Assembly (NCBI GenBank): GCA_001695595.3
Contig: MBPM02000053.1
Coordinates: forward strand, 496,001 to 560,000
DNA length: 64,000 nt
Direction: 5' to 3'
DNA from: Plasmopara viticola
Taxonomy: Eukaryota > Oomycota > Peronosporomycetes > Peronosporales > Peronosporaceae
Below are positions 39,681 to 51,304 of the stretch, piece after piece (within the stretch, counting starts at the first letter, position 1; every line of letters starts with the position of its first letter). The position numbers and the translations under genes were made by a program. The notes beneath the pieces are model-generated. The model ran no database searches and was not told where the DNA came from. It saw nothing but the letters and a program-made list of their open reading frames with translations.

Positions 39681-42370
39681 CTTTCATTCATTCTAGAAGT
39701 ATAAAGAGACATAACTTAGCGCACATTCGTTTTTGTAAAGTGCTTAGATGATGTATGGTCATGGATACGTCCTATCAATCATTCTAGACGTACGCAGATG
39801 CGATAAAGCCGCGACTAAGCGTTTTGAAGCTCTTTAAAGTGCTGAGATCATGTACGGCCATAGATACGTCCTTTCTATCATTCTAGACGTGTGCAGACGC
39901 AATTAAGAAACAACTAAACGTATAATCGCTCATGTGAAGTGTTGAGGTGATGATCCTCCATAGAAACGTCCTTTCTATCATTCTAGACGTGTACAGACGC
40001 AATAGAGACATAACTTAGCGCATATTCGCTCTGGTGAAGCGCTGAGATGATGTATGGTCATGGATACGTCCCATCTATCATTCTAGACGTACGCAGATGC
40101 GATAGAGCCGCAAGTAAGCGCTTATTCGCTCTTTAAAGTGCTGAGATCATATACGGCCATAGATACGTCCTTTCTATCATTCTAGACGTGTGCAGACGCA
40201 ATTAAGAAACAACTAAACGTATAATCGCTCATGTGAAGTGCTGAGGTGATGATCGGCCATAGAAACGTTCTTTCTATAATTCTAGACGTATACAGACGTA
40301 ATAGAGACATGACTTTGTGCACTTTCGTTTTTGTAAAGTGCTTAGATGATGTATGGTCATGGATACGTCCCATCTATCATTCTAGACGTACGCAGATGCG
40401 ATAGAGCCGCAAGTAAGCGCTTTTTCGCTCTTTAAAGTGCTGAGATCATATACGGCCATAGATACGTCCTTTCTATCATTCTAGACGTGTGCAGACGCAA
40501 TTAAGAAACAACTAAACGTATAATCGCTCATGTGAAGTGCTAAGGTGATGATCGGCCATAGAAACGTCCTTTCTATCATTCTAGACGTGTATAGACGCAA
40601 TAGAGACAAAACTTAGCGCATATTCGCTCTGGTGAAGCGCTGAGATGATGTATGGTCATGGATACGTCCCACCTAACATTCTAGACGTACGCAGATGCGA
40701 TAGAGCCGCAAGTAAGCGCTTATTCGCTCTTTAAAGTGCTGAGATCATATACGGCCATAGATACGTCCTTTCTATCATTCTAGACGTGTGCAGACGCAAT
40801 TAAAAAACAACTAAACGTATAATCGCTCATGTGAAGTGCTGGGTGATGATCGGCCATAGAAACGTTCTTTCATTAATTCTACGTATAAAGAGACATAACT
40901 TAGCGCACATTCGTTTTTGTATAGTGCTTAGATGATGTATGGTCATGGATACGTCCTATCAATCATTCTACGCAGATGCGATAAAGCCGCGACTAAGCGT
41001 TTATAAGCTCTTTAAAAGTGCTGAGATCATGTACGGCCAAAGATACGTCCTTTCTAACATTCTAGACGTGTTTAGACGCAATTAAGAAACAACTAAACGT
41101 ATAATCGCTCATGTGAAGTGCTGAGGTGATGATCCTCCATAGAAACGACCATTCTATCATTCTAGACGTGTACAAACGCAATAGAGACATCACTTAGCGC
41201 ACAATCATTTTTGTAAAGTGCTTAGACCATGTATGGTCATTGATACGTCCCATCTATCATTCTAGACGTACGCAGATGCGATAGAGCCGCAAGTAAGCGC
41301 TTTTTCGCTCTTTAAAGTGCTGAGATCATATACGGCCATAGGTACGTCCTTTCTATCGTTCTAGGCGTGTGCAGACGCAATTAAGAAACAACTAAGCGTA
41401 TAATCGCTCATGTGAAGTGCTGAGGTGATGATCGGCCATAGAAACGTTCTTTGTATAATTCTAGACGTATACAGACGAAGACATGACTTTGTGCACTTTC
41501 GTTTTTGTAAAGTGCTTTGATGATGTATGGTCATGGATACGTCCTATCAATCATTCTAGACGTACGCAGATGCGATAAAGCCGCGACTTAGCGTTTTGAA
41601 GATCTTTAAAAGTGCTGAGATCATGTACGGCCATAGATACGTCCTTTCTATCATTCTAGACGTGTGCAGACGCAATTAAGAAACAACTAAACGTATAATC
41701 GCTCATGTGAAGTGTTGAGGTGATGATCGGCCACAGAAACGTCCTTTCTATCATTCTAGACGTGTACGGACGCAATAGAGACATAACTTAGTGCATATTC
41801 GCTCTGGTGAAGCGCTGAGATGATGTATGGTCATGGATACGTCCCATCTATCTTCTTGACGTACGCAGATGCGATAGAGCCGCAAGTAAGATCTTATTCG
41901 CTCTTTAAAGTGCTGAGATCATATACGGCCATAGATACGTCATTTCTTTCATTCTAGACGTGTAAAGACGCAATTAAGAAACAACTAAACGTATAATCGC
42001 TCATGGGAAGTGCTGAGGTGATGATCGGCCATAGAAACGTTCTTTTTATAATTCTAGACGTATACAGACGAAGACATGACTTTGTGCACTTTCGTTTTTG
42101 TAAAGTGCTTTGATGATGTATGGTCATGGATACGTCCTATCAATCATTCTAGACGTACGCAGATGCGATAAAGCCGCGACTTAGCGTTTTGAAGATCTTT
42201 AAAAGTGCTGAGATCATGTACGGCCATAGATACGTCCTTTCTATCATTCTAGACGTGTGCAGACGCAATTAAGAAACAACTAAACGTATAATCGTTCATG
42301 TGAAGTGTTGAGGTGATGATCGGCCACAGAAACGTCCTTTCTATCATTCTAGACGTGTACAGACGCAATA
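39681..42370. repeat. Transition zone rich in A' and B' monomers
   Basis: The regular core gives way to trimers with A' (CGTTTTTGTAAAGTGCTTAG) and B' (GATAAAGCCGCGACT). It holds an early version of the 692 bp unit at about 40,877-41,210 (GTATAGTGCTTAG, ATTCTACGCAGATG and GTGTTTAGACGC in order). Two related blocks begin near 41,450 and 42,043, 593 bp apart, both with CAGACGAAGACATGACTTTG and CGTTTTGAAGATCTTT. Confidence 0.85.
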
Positions 42371-43361
42371 GAGACACAACTAGACGTATAATCGCTCATG
42401 TGAAATGCTGAGGTGATGATCGACCATAGAAACGTCCTTTCCATCATTCTTGACGTGTACAGAGTCAATAGAGACATAACTTAGCGCACATTCGTTTTTG
42501 TATAGTGCTTAGATGATGTATGGTCATGGATACGTCCTATCAATCATTCTACGCAGATGCGATAAAGCCGCGACTAAGCGTTTATAAGCTCTTTAAAAGT
42601 GCTGAGATCATGTACGGCCAAAGATACGTCCTTTCTAACATTCTAGACGTGTTTAGACGCAATTAAGAAACAACTAAACGTATAATCGCTCATGTGAAGT
42701 GCTGAGGTGATGATCCTCCATAGAAACGACCTTTCTATCATTCTAGACGTGTACAAACGCAATAGAGACATCACTTAGCGCACAATCATTTTTGTAAAGT
42801 CCTTAGACCATGTATGGTCGTGGATACGTCCTATCTATCAATCTAAACGTACGCAGATGCGATAAAGCCGCGACTAAGCGTTTATACGCTCTTAAAAGTG
42901 CTGAGATCATGTACGGCCATAGATACGTCCTTTCTATCATTCTAGACGTATGCAGACGCAATTAAGAAACAACTAAACGTATAATCGTTCATGTGAAGTG
43001 TTGAGGTGATGATCGGCCACAGAAACGTCCTTTCTATCATTCCAGACGTGTACAAACGCAATAGAGACATCACTTAGCGCACAATCATTTTTGTAAAGTC
43101 TTAGACCATGTATGGTCGTGGATACGTCCTATCTATCAATCTAAACGTACGCAGATGCGATAAAGCCGCGACTAAGCGTTTATACGCTCTTAAAAGTGCT
43201 GAGATCATGTACGGCCATAGATACGTCCTTTCTATCATTCTAGACGTGTGCAGACGCAATTAAGAAACAACTAAACGTATAATCGTTCATGTGAAGTGTT
43301 GAGGTGATGATCGGCCACAGAAACGTCCTTTCTATCATTCCAGACGTGTACAGACGCAATA
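42371..43361. repeat. Seven-mer higher-order repeat, unit 1 (991 bp, with one extra trimer)
   Basis: First unit of the second-level array, measured between GAGACACAAC marks. It is 299 bp longer than the others because the A-B-C trimer with ATCACTTAGCGCACAATCA and CAATCTAAACGTACG occurs twice (about 42,740-43,035 and 43,045-43,340). Confidence 0.88.
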
Positions 43362-43436
43362 GAGACACAACTAGACGTATAATCGCTCATGTGAAATGCT
43401 GAGGTGATGATCGACCATAGAAACGTCCTTTCCATC
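43337..43436. repeat. Recombinant A/C hybrid monomer (representative)
   Basis: The monomer starts as A (GTGTACAGACGCAATAGAGAC) and continues as C (ACAACTAGACGTATAATCGC, then CATGTGAAATGCTGAGGTG). It is a full 100 bp, so the switch happened at matching positions. It occurs six times, marked by GAGACACAAC at 42371, 43362, 44055, 44747, 45439 and 46132. It is the extra monomer that makes the local unit seven instead of six. Confidence 0.9.
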
Positions 43437-44054
43437 ATTCTTGACGTGTACAGAGTCAATAGAGACATAACTTAGCGCACATTCGTTTTTGTATAGTGCT
43501 TAGATGATGTATGGTCATGGATACGTCCTATCAATCATTCTACGCAGATGCGATAAAGCCGCGACTAAGCGTTTATAAGCTCTTTAAAAGTGCTGAGATC
43601 ATGTACGGCCAAAGATACGTCCTTTCTAACATTCTAGACGTGTTTAGACGCAATTAAGAAACAACTAAACGTATAATCGCTCATGTGAAGTGCTGAGGTG
43701 ATGATCCTCCATAGAAACGACCTTTCTATCATTCTAGACGTGTACAAACGCAATAGAGACATCACTTAGCGCACAATCATTTTTGTAAAGTCCTTAGACC
43801 ATGTATGGTCGTGGATACGTCCTATCTATCAATCTAAACGTACGCAGATGCGATAAAGCCGCGACTAAGCGTTTATACGCTCTTAAAAGTGCTGAGATCA
43901 TGTACGGCCATAGATACGTCCTTTCTATCATTCTAGACGTGTGCAGACGCAATTAAGAAACAACTAAACGTATAATCGTTCATGTGAAGTGTTGAGGTGA
44001 TGATCGGCCACAGAAACGTCCTTTCTATCATTCCAGACGTGTACAGACGCAATA
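43362..44054. repeat. Seven-mer higher-order repeat, unit 2 (693 bp)
   Basis: Order from the mark: rest of A/C hybrid, A (TTGACGTGTACAGAGTCAAT), B lacking six bases of its core (ATTCTACGCAGATG), C (GTGTTTAGACGC), A (GTACAAACGCAATAGAGAC), B (CTAAACGTACG), C, then the start of the next hybrid. Seven monomers. Confidence 0.92.
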
Positions 44055-44746
44055 GAGACACAACTAGACGTATAATCGCTCATGTGAAATGCTGAGGTGA
44101 TGATCGACCATAGAAACGTCCTTTCCATCATTCTTGACGTGTACAGAGTCAATAGAGACATAACTTTAGCGCACATTCGTTTTTGTATAGTGCTTAGATG
44201 ATGTATGGTCATGGATACGTCCTATCAATCATTCTACGCAGATGCGATAAAGCCGCGACTAAGCGTTTATAAGCTCTTTAAAAGTGCTGAGATCATGTAC
44301 GGCCAAAGATACGTCCTTTCTAACATTCTAGACGTGTTTAGACGCAATTAAGAAACAACTAAACGTATAATCGCTCATGTGAAGTGCTGAGGTGATGATC
44401 TCCATAGAAACGACCTTTCTATCATTCTAGACGTGTACAAACGCAATAGAGACATCACTTAGCGCACAATCATTTTTGTAAAGTCCTTAGACCATGTATG
44501 GTCGTGGATACGTCCTATCTATCATCTAAACGTACGCAGATGCGATAAAGCCGCGACTAAGCGTTTATACGCTCTTAAAAGTGCTGAGATCATGTACGGC
44601 CATAGATACGTCCTTTCTATCATTCTAGACGTGTGCAGACGCAATTAAGAAACAACTAAACGTATAATCGTTCATGTGAAGTGTTGAGGTGATGATCGGC
44701 CACAGAAACGTCCTTTCTATCATTCCAGACGTGTACAGACGCAATA
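44055..44746. repeat. Seven-mer higher-order repeat, unit 3 (692 bp)
   Basis: Same seven-monomer order as unit 2, nearly identical. It has one extra T in ATAACTTTAGCGC near 44,163 and single losses such as GATGATCTCCATAG and CTATCATCTAAACG. Confidence 0.92.
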
Positions 44747-45438
44747 GAGACACAACTAGACGTATAATCGCTCATGTGAAATGCTGAGGTGATGATCGAC
44801 CATAGAAACGTCCTTTCCATCATTCTTGACGTGTACAGAGTCAATAGAGACATAACTTAGCGCACATTCGTTTTTGTATAGTGCTTAGATGATGTATGGT
44901 CATGGATACGTCCTATCAATCATTCTACGCAGATGCGATAAAGCCGCGACTAAGCGTTTATAAGCTCTTTAAAAGTGCTGAGATCATGTACGGCCAAAGA
45001 TACGTCCTTTCTAACATTCTAGACGTGTTTAGACGCAATTAAGAAACAACTAAACGTATAATCGCTCATGTGAAGTGCTGAGGTGATGATCCTCCATAGA
45101 AACGACCTTTCTATCATTCTAGACGTGTACAAACGCAATAGAGACATCACTTAGCGCACAATCATTTTTGTAAAGTCCTTAGACCATGTATGGTCGTGGA
45201 TACGTCCTATCTATCAATCTAAACGACGCAGATGCGATAAAGCCGCGACTAAGCGTTTATACGCTCTTAAAAGTGCTGAGATCATGTACGGCCATAGATA
45301 CGTCCTTTCTATCATTCTAGACGTGTGCAGACGCAATTAAGAAACAACTAAACGTATAATCGTTCATGTGAAGTGTTGAGGTGATGATCGGCCACAGAAA
45401 CGTCCTTTCTATCATTCTAGACGTGTACAGACGCAATA
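44747..45438. repeat. Seven-mer higher-order repeat, unit 4 (692 bp)
   Basis: Same order as unit 2, nearly identical. The second B reads CTAAACGACGCAG with one lost dinucleotide. Confidence 0.92.
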
Positions 45439-46131
45439 GAGACACAACTAGACGTATAATCGCTCATGTGAAATGCTGAGGTGATGATCGACCATAGAAA
45501 CGTCCTTTCCATCATTCTTGACGTGTACAGAGTCAATAGAGACATAACTTAGCGCACATTCGTTTTTGTATAGTGCTTAGATGATGTATGGTCATGGATA
45601 CGTCCTATCAATCATTCTACGCAGATGCGATAAAGCCGCGACTAAGCGTTTATAAGCTCTTTAAAAGTGCTGAGATCATGTACGGCCAAAGATACGTCCT
45701 TTCTAACATTCTAGACGTGTTTAGACGCAATTAAGAAACAACTAAACGTATAATCGCTCATGTGAAGTGCTGAGGTGATGATCCTCCATAGAAACGACCT
45801 TTCTATCATTCTAGACGTGTACAAACGCAATAGAGACATCACTTAGCGCACAATCATTTTTGTAAAGTCCTTAGACCATGTATGGTCGTGGATACGTCCT
45901 ATCTATCAATCTAAACGTACGCAGATGCGATAAAGCCGCGACTAAGCGTTTATACGCTCTTAAAAGTGCTGAGATCATGTACGGCCATAGATACGTCCTT
46001 TCTATCATTCTAGACGTGTGCAGACGCAATTAAGAAACAACTAAACGTATAATCGTTCATGTGAAGTGTTGAGGTGATGATCGGCCACAGAAACGTCCTT
46101 TCTATCATTCTAGACGTGTACAGACGCAATA
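45439..46131. repeat. Seven-mer higher-order repeat, unit 5 (693 bp)
   Basis: Last complete unit. A sixth hybrid begins at its right end (mark at 46132), but it continues into an ordinary C (CATGTGAAGTGCTGAGG) and then into different trimers, so the array ends there. Confidence 0.9.
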
Positions 46132-47479
46132 GAGACACAACTAGACGTATAATCGCTCATGTGAAGTGCTGAGGTGATGATCGGCCATAGAAACGTTCTT
46201 TCATTCATTCTAGACGTAAAAAGACGTAATAGAGACATGACTTTGTGCACTTTCGTTTTTGTAAAGTTCTTAGATGATGTATGGTCATGGATTCGTCCCA
46301 TCTATCATTCTTGACGTACGCAGATGCGATAAAGCCGCGACTAAGTTTTCATAAGCTCTTTAAAAGTGCTGAGATCATGTACGGCCATAGATACGTCCTT
46401 TCTATCATTCTAGACGTGTGCAGACGCAATTAAGAAACAACTAAACGTATAATCGATTATGTGAAGTGTTGAGGTGATGATCCTCCAAAGAAACGTCCTT
46501 TCTATCATTCTAAACGTGTACAGACGCAATAGAGACACAACTTAGCGCATATTCGCTCTGGTGAAGCGCTGAGATGATGTATGGTCATGGATACGTCCCA
46601 TCTATTATCCTAGACGTACGCAGATGCGATAGAGCCGCAAGTAAGCGCTTATTCTCTCTTTAAAGTGCTGAGATCATATACGGCAATAGATATGTTCTTT
46701 CTATCATTCTAGACGTGTGCAGACGCAATTAAGAGACGACTCAACGTATAATCGCTCATGTGAAATGCTGAGGTGATGATCGACCATAGAAACGTCCTTT
46801 CCATCATTCTTGACGTGTACAGAGTCAATAGAGACATAACTTAGCGCACAATCGCTCTGGTAAAGCGCTGAGATGATGTATGGTCATGGATACGTCCCAT
46901 CTATCATTCAAGACGTACGCAAATGCGATAAAGCCGCAAGTAAGCGTTTATAAGCTCTTTAACGTGCTGGGGTCATGTACGGCCATAGATACGTCATTTC
47001 TATCATTCTAGACGTGTAAAGACGCAATTAAGAAACAACTAAACGTATAATCGCTCATGTGAAGTGCTGAGGTGATGATCGGCCATAGAAACGTTCTTTC
47101 TATAATTCTAGACGTATACAGACGAAGACATGACTTTGTGCACTTTCGTTTTTGTAAAGTGCTTAGATGATGTATGGTCATGGATACGTCCTATCAATCA
47201 TTCTAGACGTACGCAGATGCGATAAAGCCGCGACTTAGCGTTTTGAAGCTCTTTAAAAGTGCTGAGATCATGTACGGCCATAGATACGTCCTTTCCATCA
47301 TTCTAGACGTGTGCAGACGCAATTAAGAAACAAGTAAGCGTATAATCGCTCATGTGAAGTGCTGAGGTGATGATCGGCCATAGAAACGTCCTTTCTATCA
47401 TTCTAGACGTGTATAGACGCAATAGAGGCATAACTTAGCGCACATTCGTTTTTGTAAAGTGCTTAGATCATGTATGGTC
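46132..47479. repeat. Diverged trimers between the two higher-order arrays
   Basis: A-B-C satellite with mixed A and A' forms and many private changes. A third copy of the CAGACGAAGACATGACTTTG block lies at about 47,119, matching 41,472 and 42,065. Nothing other than satellite is seen. Confidence 0.85.
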
Positions 47480-49322
47480 GTGGATACGTCCTATCTATCA
47501 ATCTAAACGTACGCAGATGCGATAAAGCCGCGACTAAGCGTTTATACGCTCTTAAAAGTGCTGAGATCATGTACGGCCATAGATACGCCCTTTCTATTAC
47601 TCTAAACGTGTGCAGACGCAATTAAAAAATAACTAAGCGTATAATCGCTCATGTGAAGTGCTAAGTTTATGATCGGCCATAGAAACGTTCTTTCTTTCAT
47701 TCTAGACGTATACAGACGCAATAGAGACAAAACTTAGCGTACATTCGTTTTTGTAAAGTGCTTAGATGATGTATGGTCGTGGATACGTCCTATCTATCAA
47801 TCTAGACGTACCCAGATGCGATAAAGCCGCGACTAAGCGTTTATACGCTCTTAAAAGTGCTGAGATCATGGACGGCCATAGATACGCCCTTTCTATTACT
47901 CTAAACGTGTGCAGACGCAATTAAAAAATAACTAAGCGTTTAATCGCTCATGTGAAGTGCTAAGTTTATGATCGGCCATAGAAACGTTCTTTCTTTAATT
48001 CTAGACGTATACAGACGCAATACAGACAAAACTTAGCGCACATTCGTTTTTGTAAAGTGCTTAGATCATGTATGGTCATGGATACGTCCTATCTATCAAT
48101 CTAGACTTACGCAGATGCGATAAAGCCGCGAGTAAGCGTTTAAACGCTCTTAAAAGTGCTGAGATCATGTACGGCCATAGATATGCCCTTTCTATCACTC
48201 TTAACGTGTGCAGACGCAATTAAATAATTACTAAGCGTATAATCGCTCACGTGAAGTGCTAAGTTTATAATTGGCCATAGAAACGTTCTTTCTTTCATTC
48301 TAGACGTATACAGACGCAATAGAGACATAACTTAGCGCACATTCGTTTTTGTAAAGTGCTTAGATCATGTATGGTCGTGAATACGTCCTATCTATCAATT
48401 TAGACGTACCCAGATGCGATAAAGCCGCGACTAAGCGTTTGTACGCTCTTAAAAGTGCTGAGATCGTGTACGGCTAAAGATACGTCCTTTCTATCATTCT
48501 AGACGTGTGCAGACGCAATTAAGACACAACTAAACGTATAATCGCTCATGTGAAGTGCTGAGGTGATGACCGGCCATAGAAACGTCCTTTTTATCATTCT
48601 AGACGTATACAGACGAAATAGAGACATGACTTTGTGCACTTTCGTTTTTGTAAAGTGCTTAGATGATGTATGGTCATGGATACGTCCTATCAATCATTTT
48701 AGACGTACGCAGATGCGATAAAGCCGCGACTAAGCGTTTATAAGCTCTTTAAAAGTGCTGAGATCATGTACGGCCATATATACGTCCTTTCTATCATTCT
48801 AGACGTGTGCAGACGCAAATAAGAAACAACTAAACGTATAATCGTTCATGTGAAGTGTTGAGGTGATGATACTCCATAGAAACGTCCTTTCTATCATTCT
48901 AGACGTGTACAGACGCAATAGAGACATAACTTAGCGCATATTCGCTCTGTTGAAGCGCTGAGATGATGTATGGTCATGGATACGTCGGATCTATCATTCT
49001 AGAAATACGCAGATGAGATAAAGCCGCGACTAAGCGTTTATAAGCTCTTTAAAAGTGCTGAGATCGTGTACGGCCAAAGATACGTCCTTTCTATCATTCT
49101 AGACGTGTGTAGACGCAATTAAGAAACAACTAAACGTATAATCGCTCATGTGAAGTGCTGAGGTGATGATCGGCCATAGAAACGTTCTTTCTATAATTCT
49201 AGATGTATACAGACGTAATAGAGACATAACTTTGCGCACTTTCGTTTTTGTAAAGTGCTTAGATCATGTATGGTCATGGATACGTCCTAACTATCATTAT
49301 AGACGTACGCGGATGCGAGAGA
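47480..49322. repeat. Third-level higher-order repeat, partial unit 0
   Basis: This carries the modules of the ~1,984 bp unit in order: TACGCCCTTTCTATTACTC trimers (47,587 and 47,887), TTTAAACGCTC (mark at 48140), GATCGTGTACGGCTAAAG (about 48,462), GACATGACTTTGTGCAC, and a C monomer at 48797-48895. It is more diverged than the later units, with an extra related trimer, and its left limit is approximate. Confidence 0.75.
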
Positions 49323-51304
49323 GCCGGAACTAAGTGTTTTACCGCTCTTTAAAGTGCTGAGATCATATATGGCCATAGATACGTCTTTTCTATCATTCTA
49401 GACGTGCGCAGACGCAATTAAGATACAACTAAACGTATAATCGCTCATGTGAAGTGCTGAGGTGATGATAGGCCATAGAACGTCCTTTCTATCATTCTAC
49501 ACGTGACAGACGCAAAAGAGACATAACTTAGCGCACATTCGTTTTTGTAAAGTGCTTAGAGCATGTATGGTCGTGGATACGTCCTATCTATCAATCTAAA
49601 CGTACGCAGATGCGATAAAGCCGCGACTAAGCGTTTATACGCTCTTAAAAGTGCTGAGATCATATACGGCCATAGATACGCCCTTTCTATTACTATAAAC
49701 GTGTGCAGACGCAATTAAAAAACAAGTAAGCGTATAATCGCTCATGTGAAGTGCTGGGTGATGATCGGCCATAGAAACGTTCTTTCTTTCATTCTAGACG
49801 TATACAGACGCAATAGAGACAAAACTTAGCGTACATTCGTTTTTGTAAAGTGCTTAGATCATGTATGGTCGTGGATACGTCCTATCTATCAATCTAGACG
49901 TACCCAGATGCGATAAAGCCGCGACTAAGCGTTTATACGCTCTTAAAAGTGCTGAGATCATGGACGGCCATAGATACGCCCTTTCTATTCCATTAAACGT
50001 GTGCAGACGCAATTAAAAAATAACTAAGCGTATAATCGCTCATTTGAAGTGCTAAGTTTATGATCGGCCATAGAAACGTTCTTTCTTTCATTCTAGACGT
50101 ATACAGACGCAATACTGACAAAACTTAGCGCACATTCGTTTTTGTAAAGTGCTTAGATCATGTATGGTCATGGATACGTCCTATCTATCAATCTAGACTT
50201 ACGCAGATGCGATAAAGCCGCGAGTAAGCGTTTAAACGCTCTTAAAAGTGCTGAGATCATGTACGGCCATAGATACGCTCTTTCTATCACTCTTAACGTG
50301 TGCAGACGCAATTAAATAATAACTAATCGCTCATGTGAAGTGCTAAGTTTATAATTGGCCATAGAAACGTTCTTTCTTTCATTCTAGACGTATACAGACG
50401 CAATAGAGACATAACTTAGCGCACATTTGTTTTGTAAAGTGCTTAGATCATGTATGGTCGTGAATACGTCCTATCTATCAATCTAGACGTACCCAGATGC
50501 GATAAAGCCGCGACTAAGCGTTTGTACGCTTTTAAAAGTGCTGAGATCGTGTACGGCTATAGATACGTCCTTTCTATCATTCTAGACGTGTGCAGACACA
50601 ATTAAGAAACAACTAAACGTATAATCGGTCATGTGAAGTGCTGAGGTGATGACCGGCCATAGAAACGTCCTTTTTATCATTCTAGACGTATACAGACGAA
50701 ATAGAGACATGACTTTGTGACTTTCGTTTTTGGAAAGTGCTTAGATGATGTATGGTCATGGATACGTCCTATCAATCATTTTAGACGTACGCAGATGCGA
50801 TAAAGCCGCGACTAAGCGTTTATAAGCTCTTTTAAAGTGCTGAGATCATGTACGGCCATATATACGTCCTTTCTATCATTCTAGACGTGTACAGACGCAA
50901 TAGAGACATAACTTAGCGCATATTCGCTCTGGTGAAGCGCTGAGATGATGTATGGTCATGGATACGTCGGATCTATCATTCTAGAAATACGCAGATGAGA
51001 TAAAGCCACGACTAAGCGTTTATAAGCTCTTTAAAAGTGCTGAGATCGTGTACGGCCATAGATACGTCCTTTCTATCATTCTAGACGTGTGTAGACGCAA
51101 TTAAGAAACAACTAAACGTATAATCGCTCATGTGAAGTGCTGAGGTGATGATCGGCCATAGAAACGTTCTTTCTATAATTCTAGATGTATACAGACGTAA
51201 TAGAGACATAACTTTGCGCACTTTCGTTTTTGTAAAGTGCTTAGATCATGTATGGTCATGGATACGTCCTAACTATCATTATAGACGTACGCGGATGCGA
51301 GAGA
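49323..51304. repeat. Third-level higher-order repeat, unit 1 (1,982 bp)
   Basis: Delimited by the B variant GCCGGAACTAAGTGTTTTAC. It contains the optional trimer at about 49,745-50,043 and lacks the optional C (B joins A at 50878). One A' has lost bases (TTTGTGACTTTCG). Confidence 0.9.
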
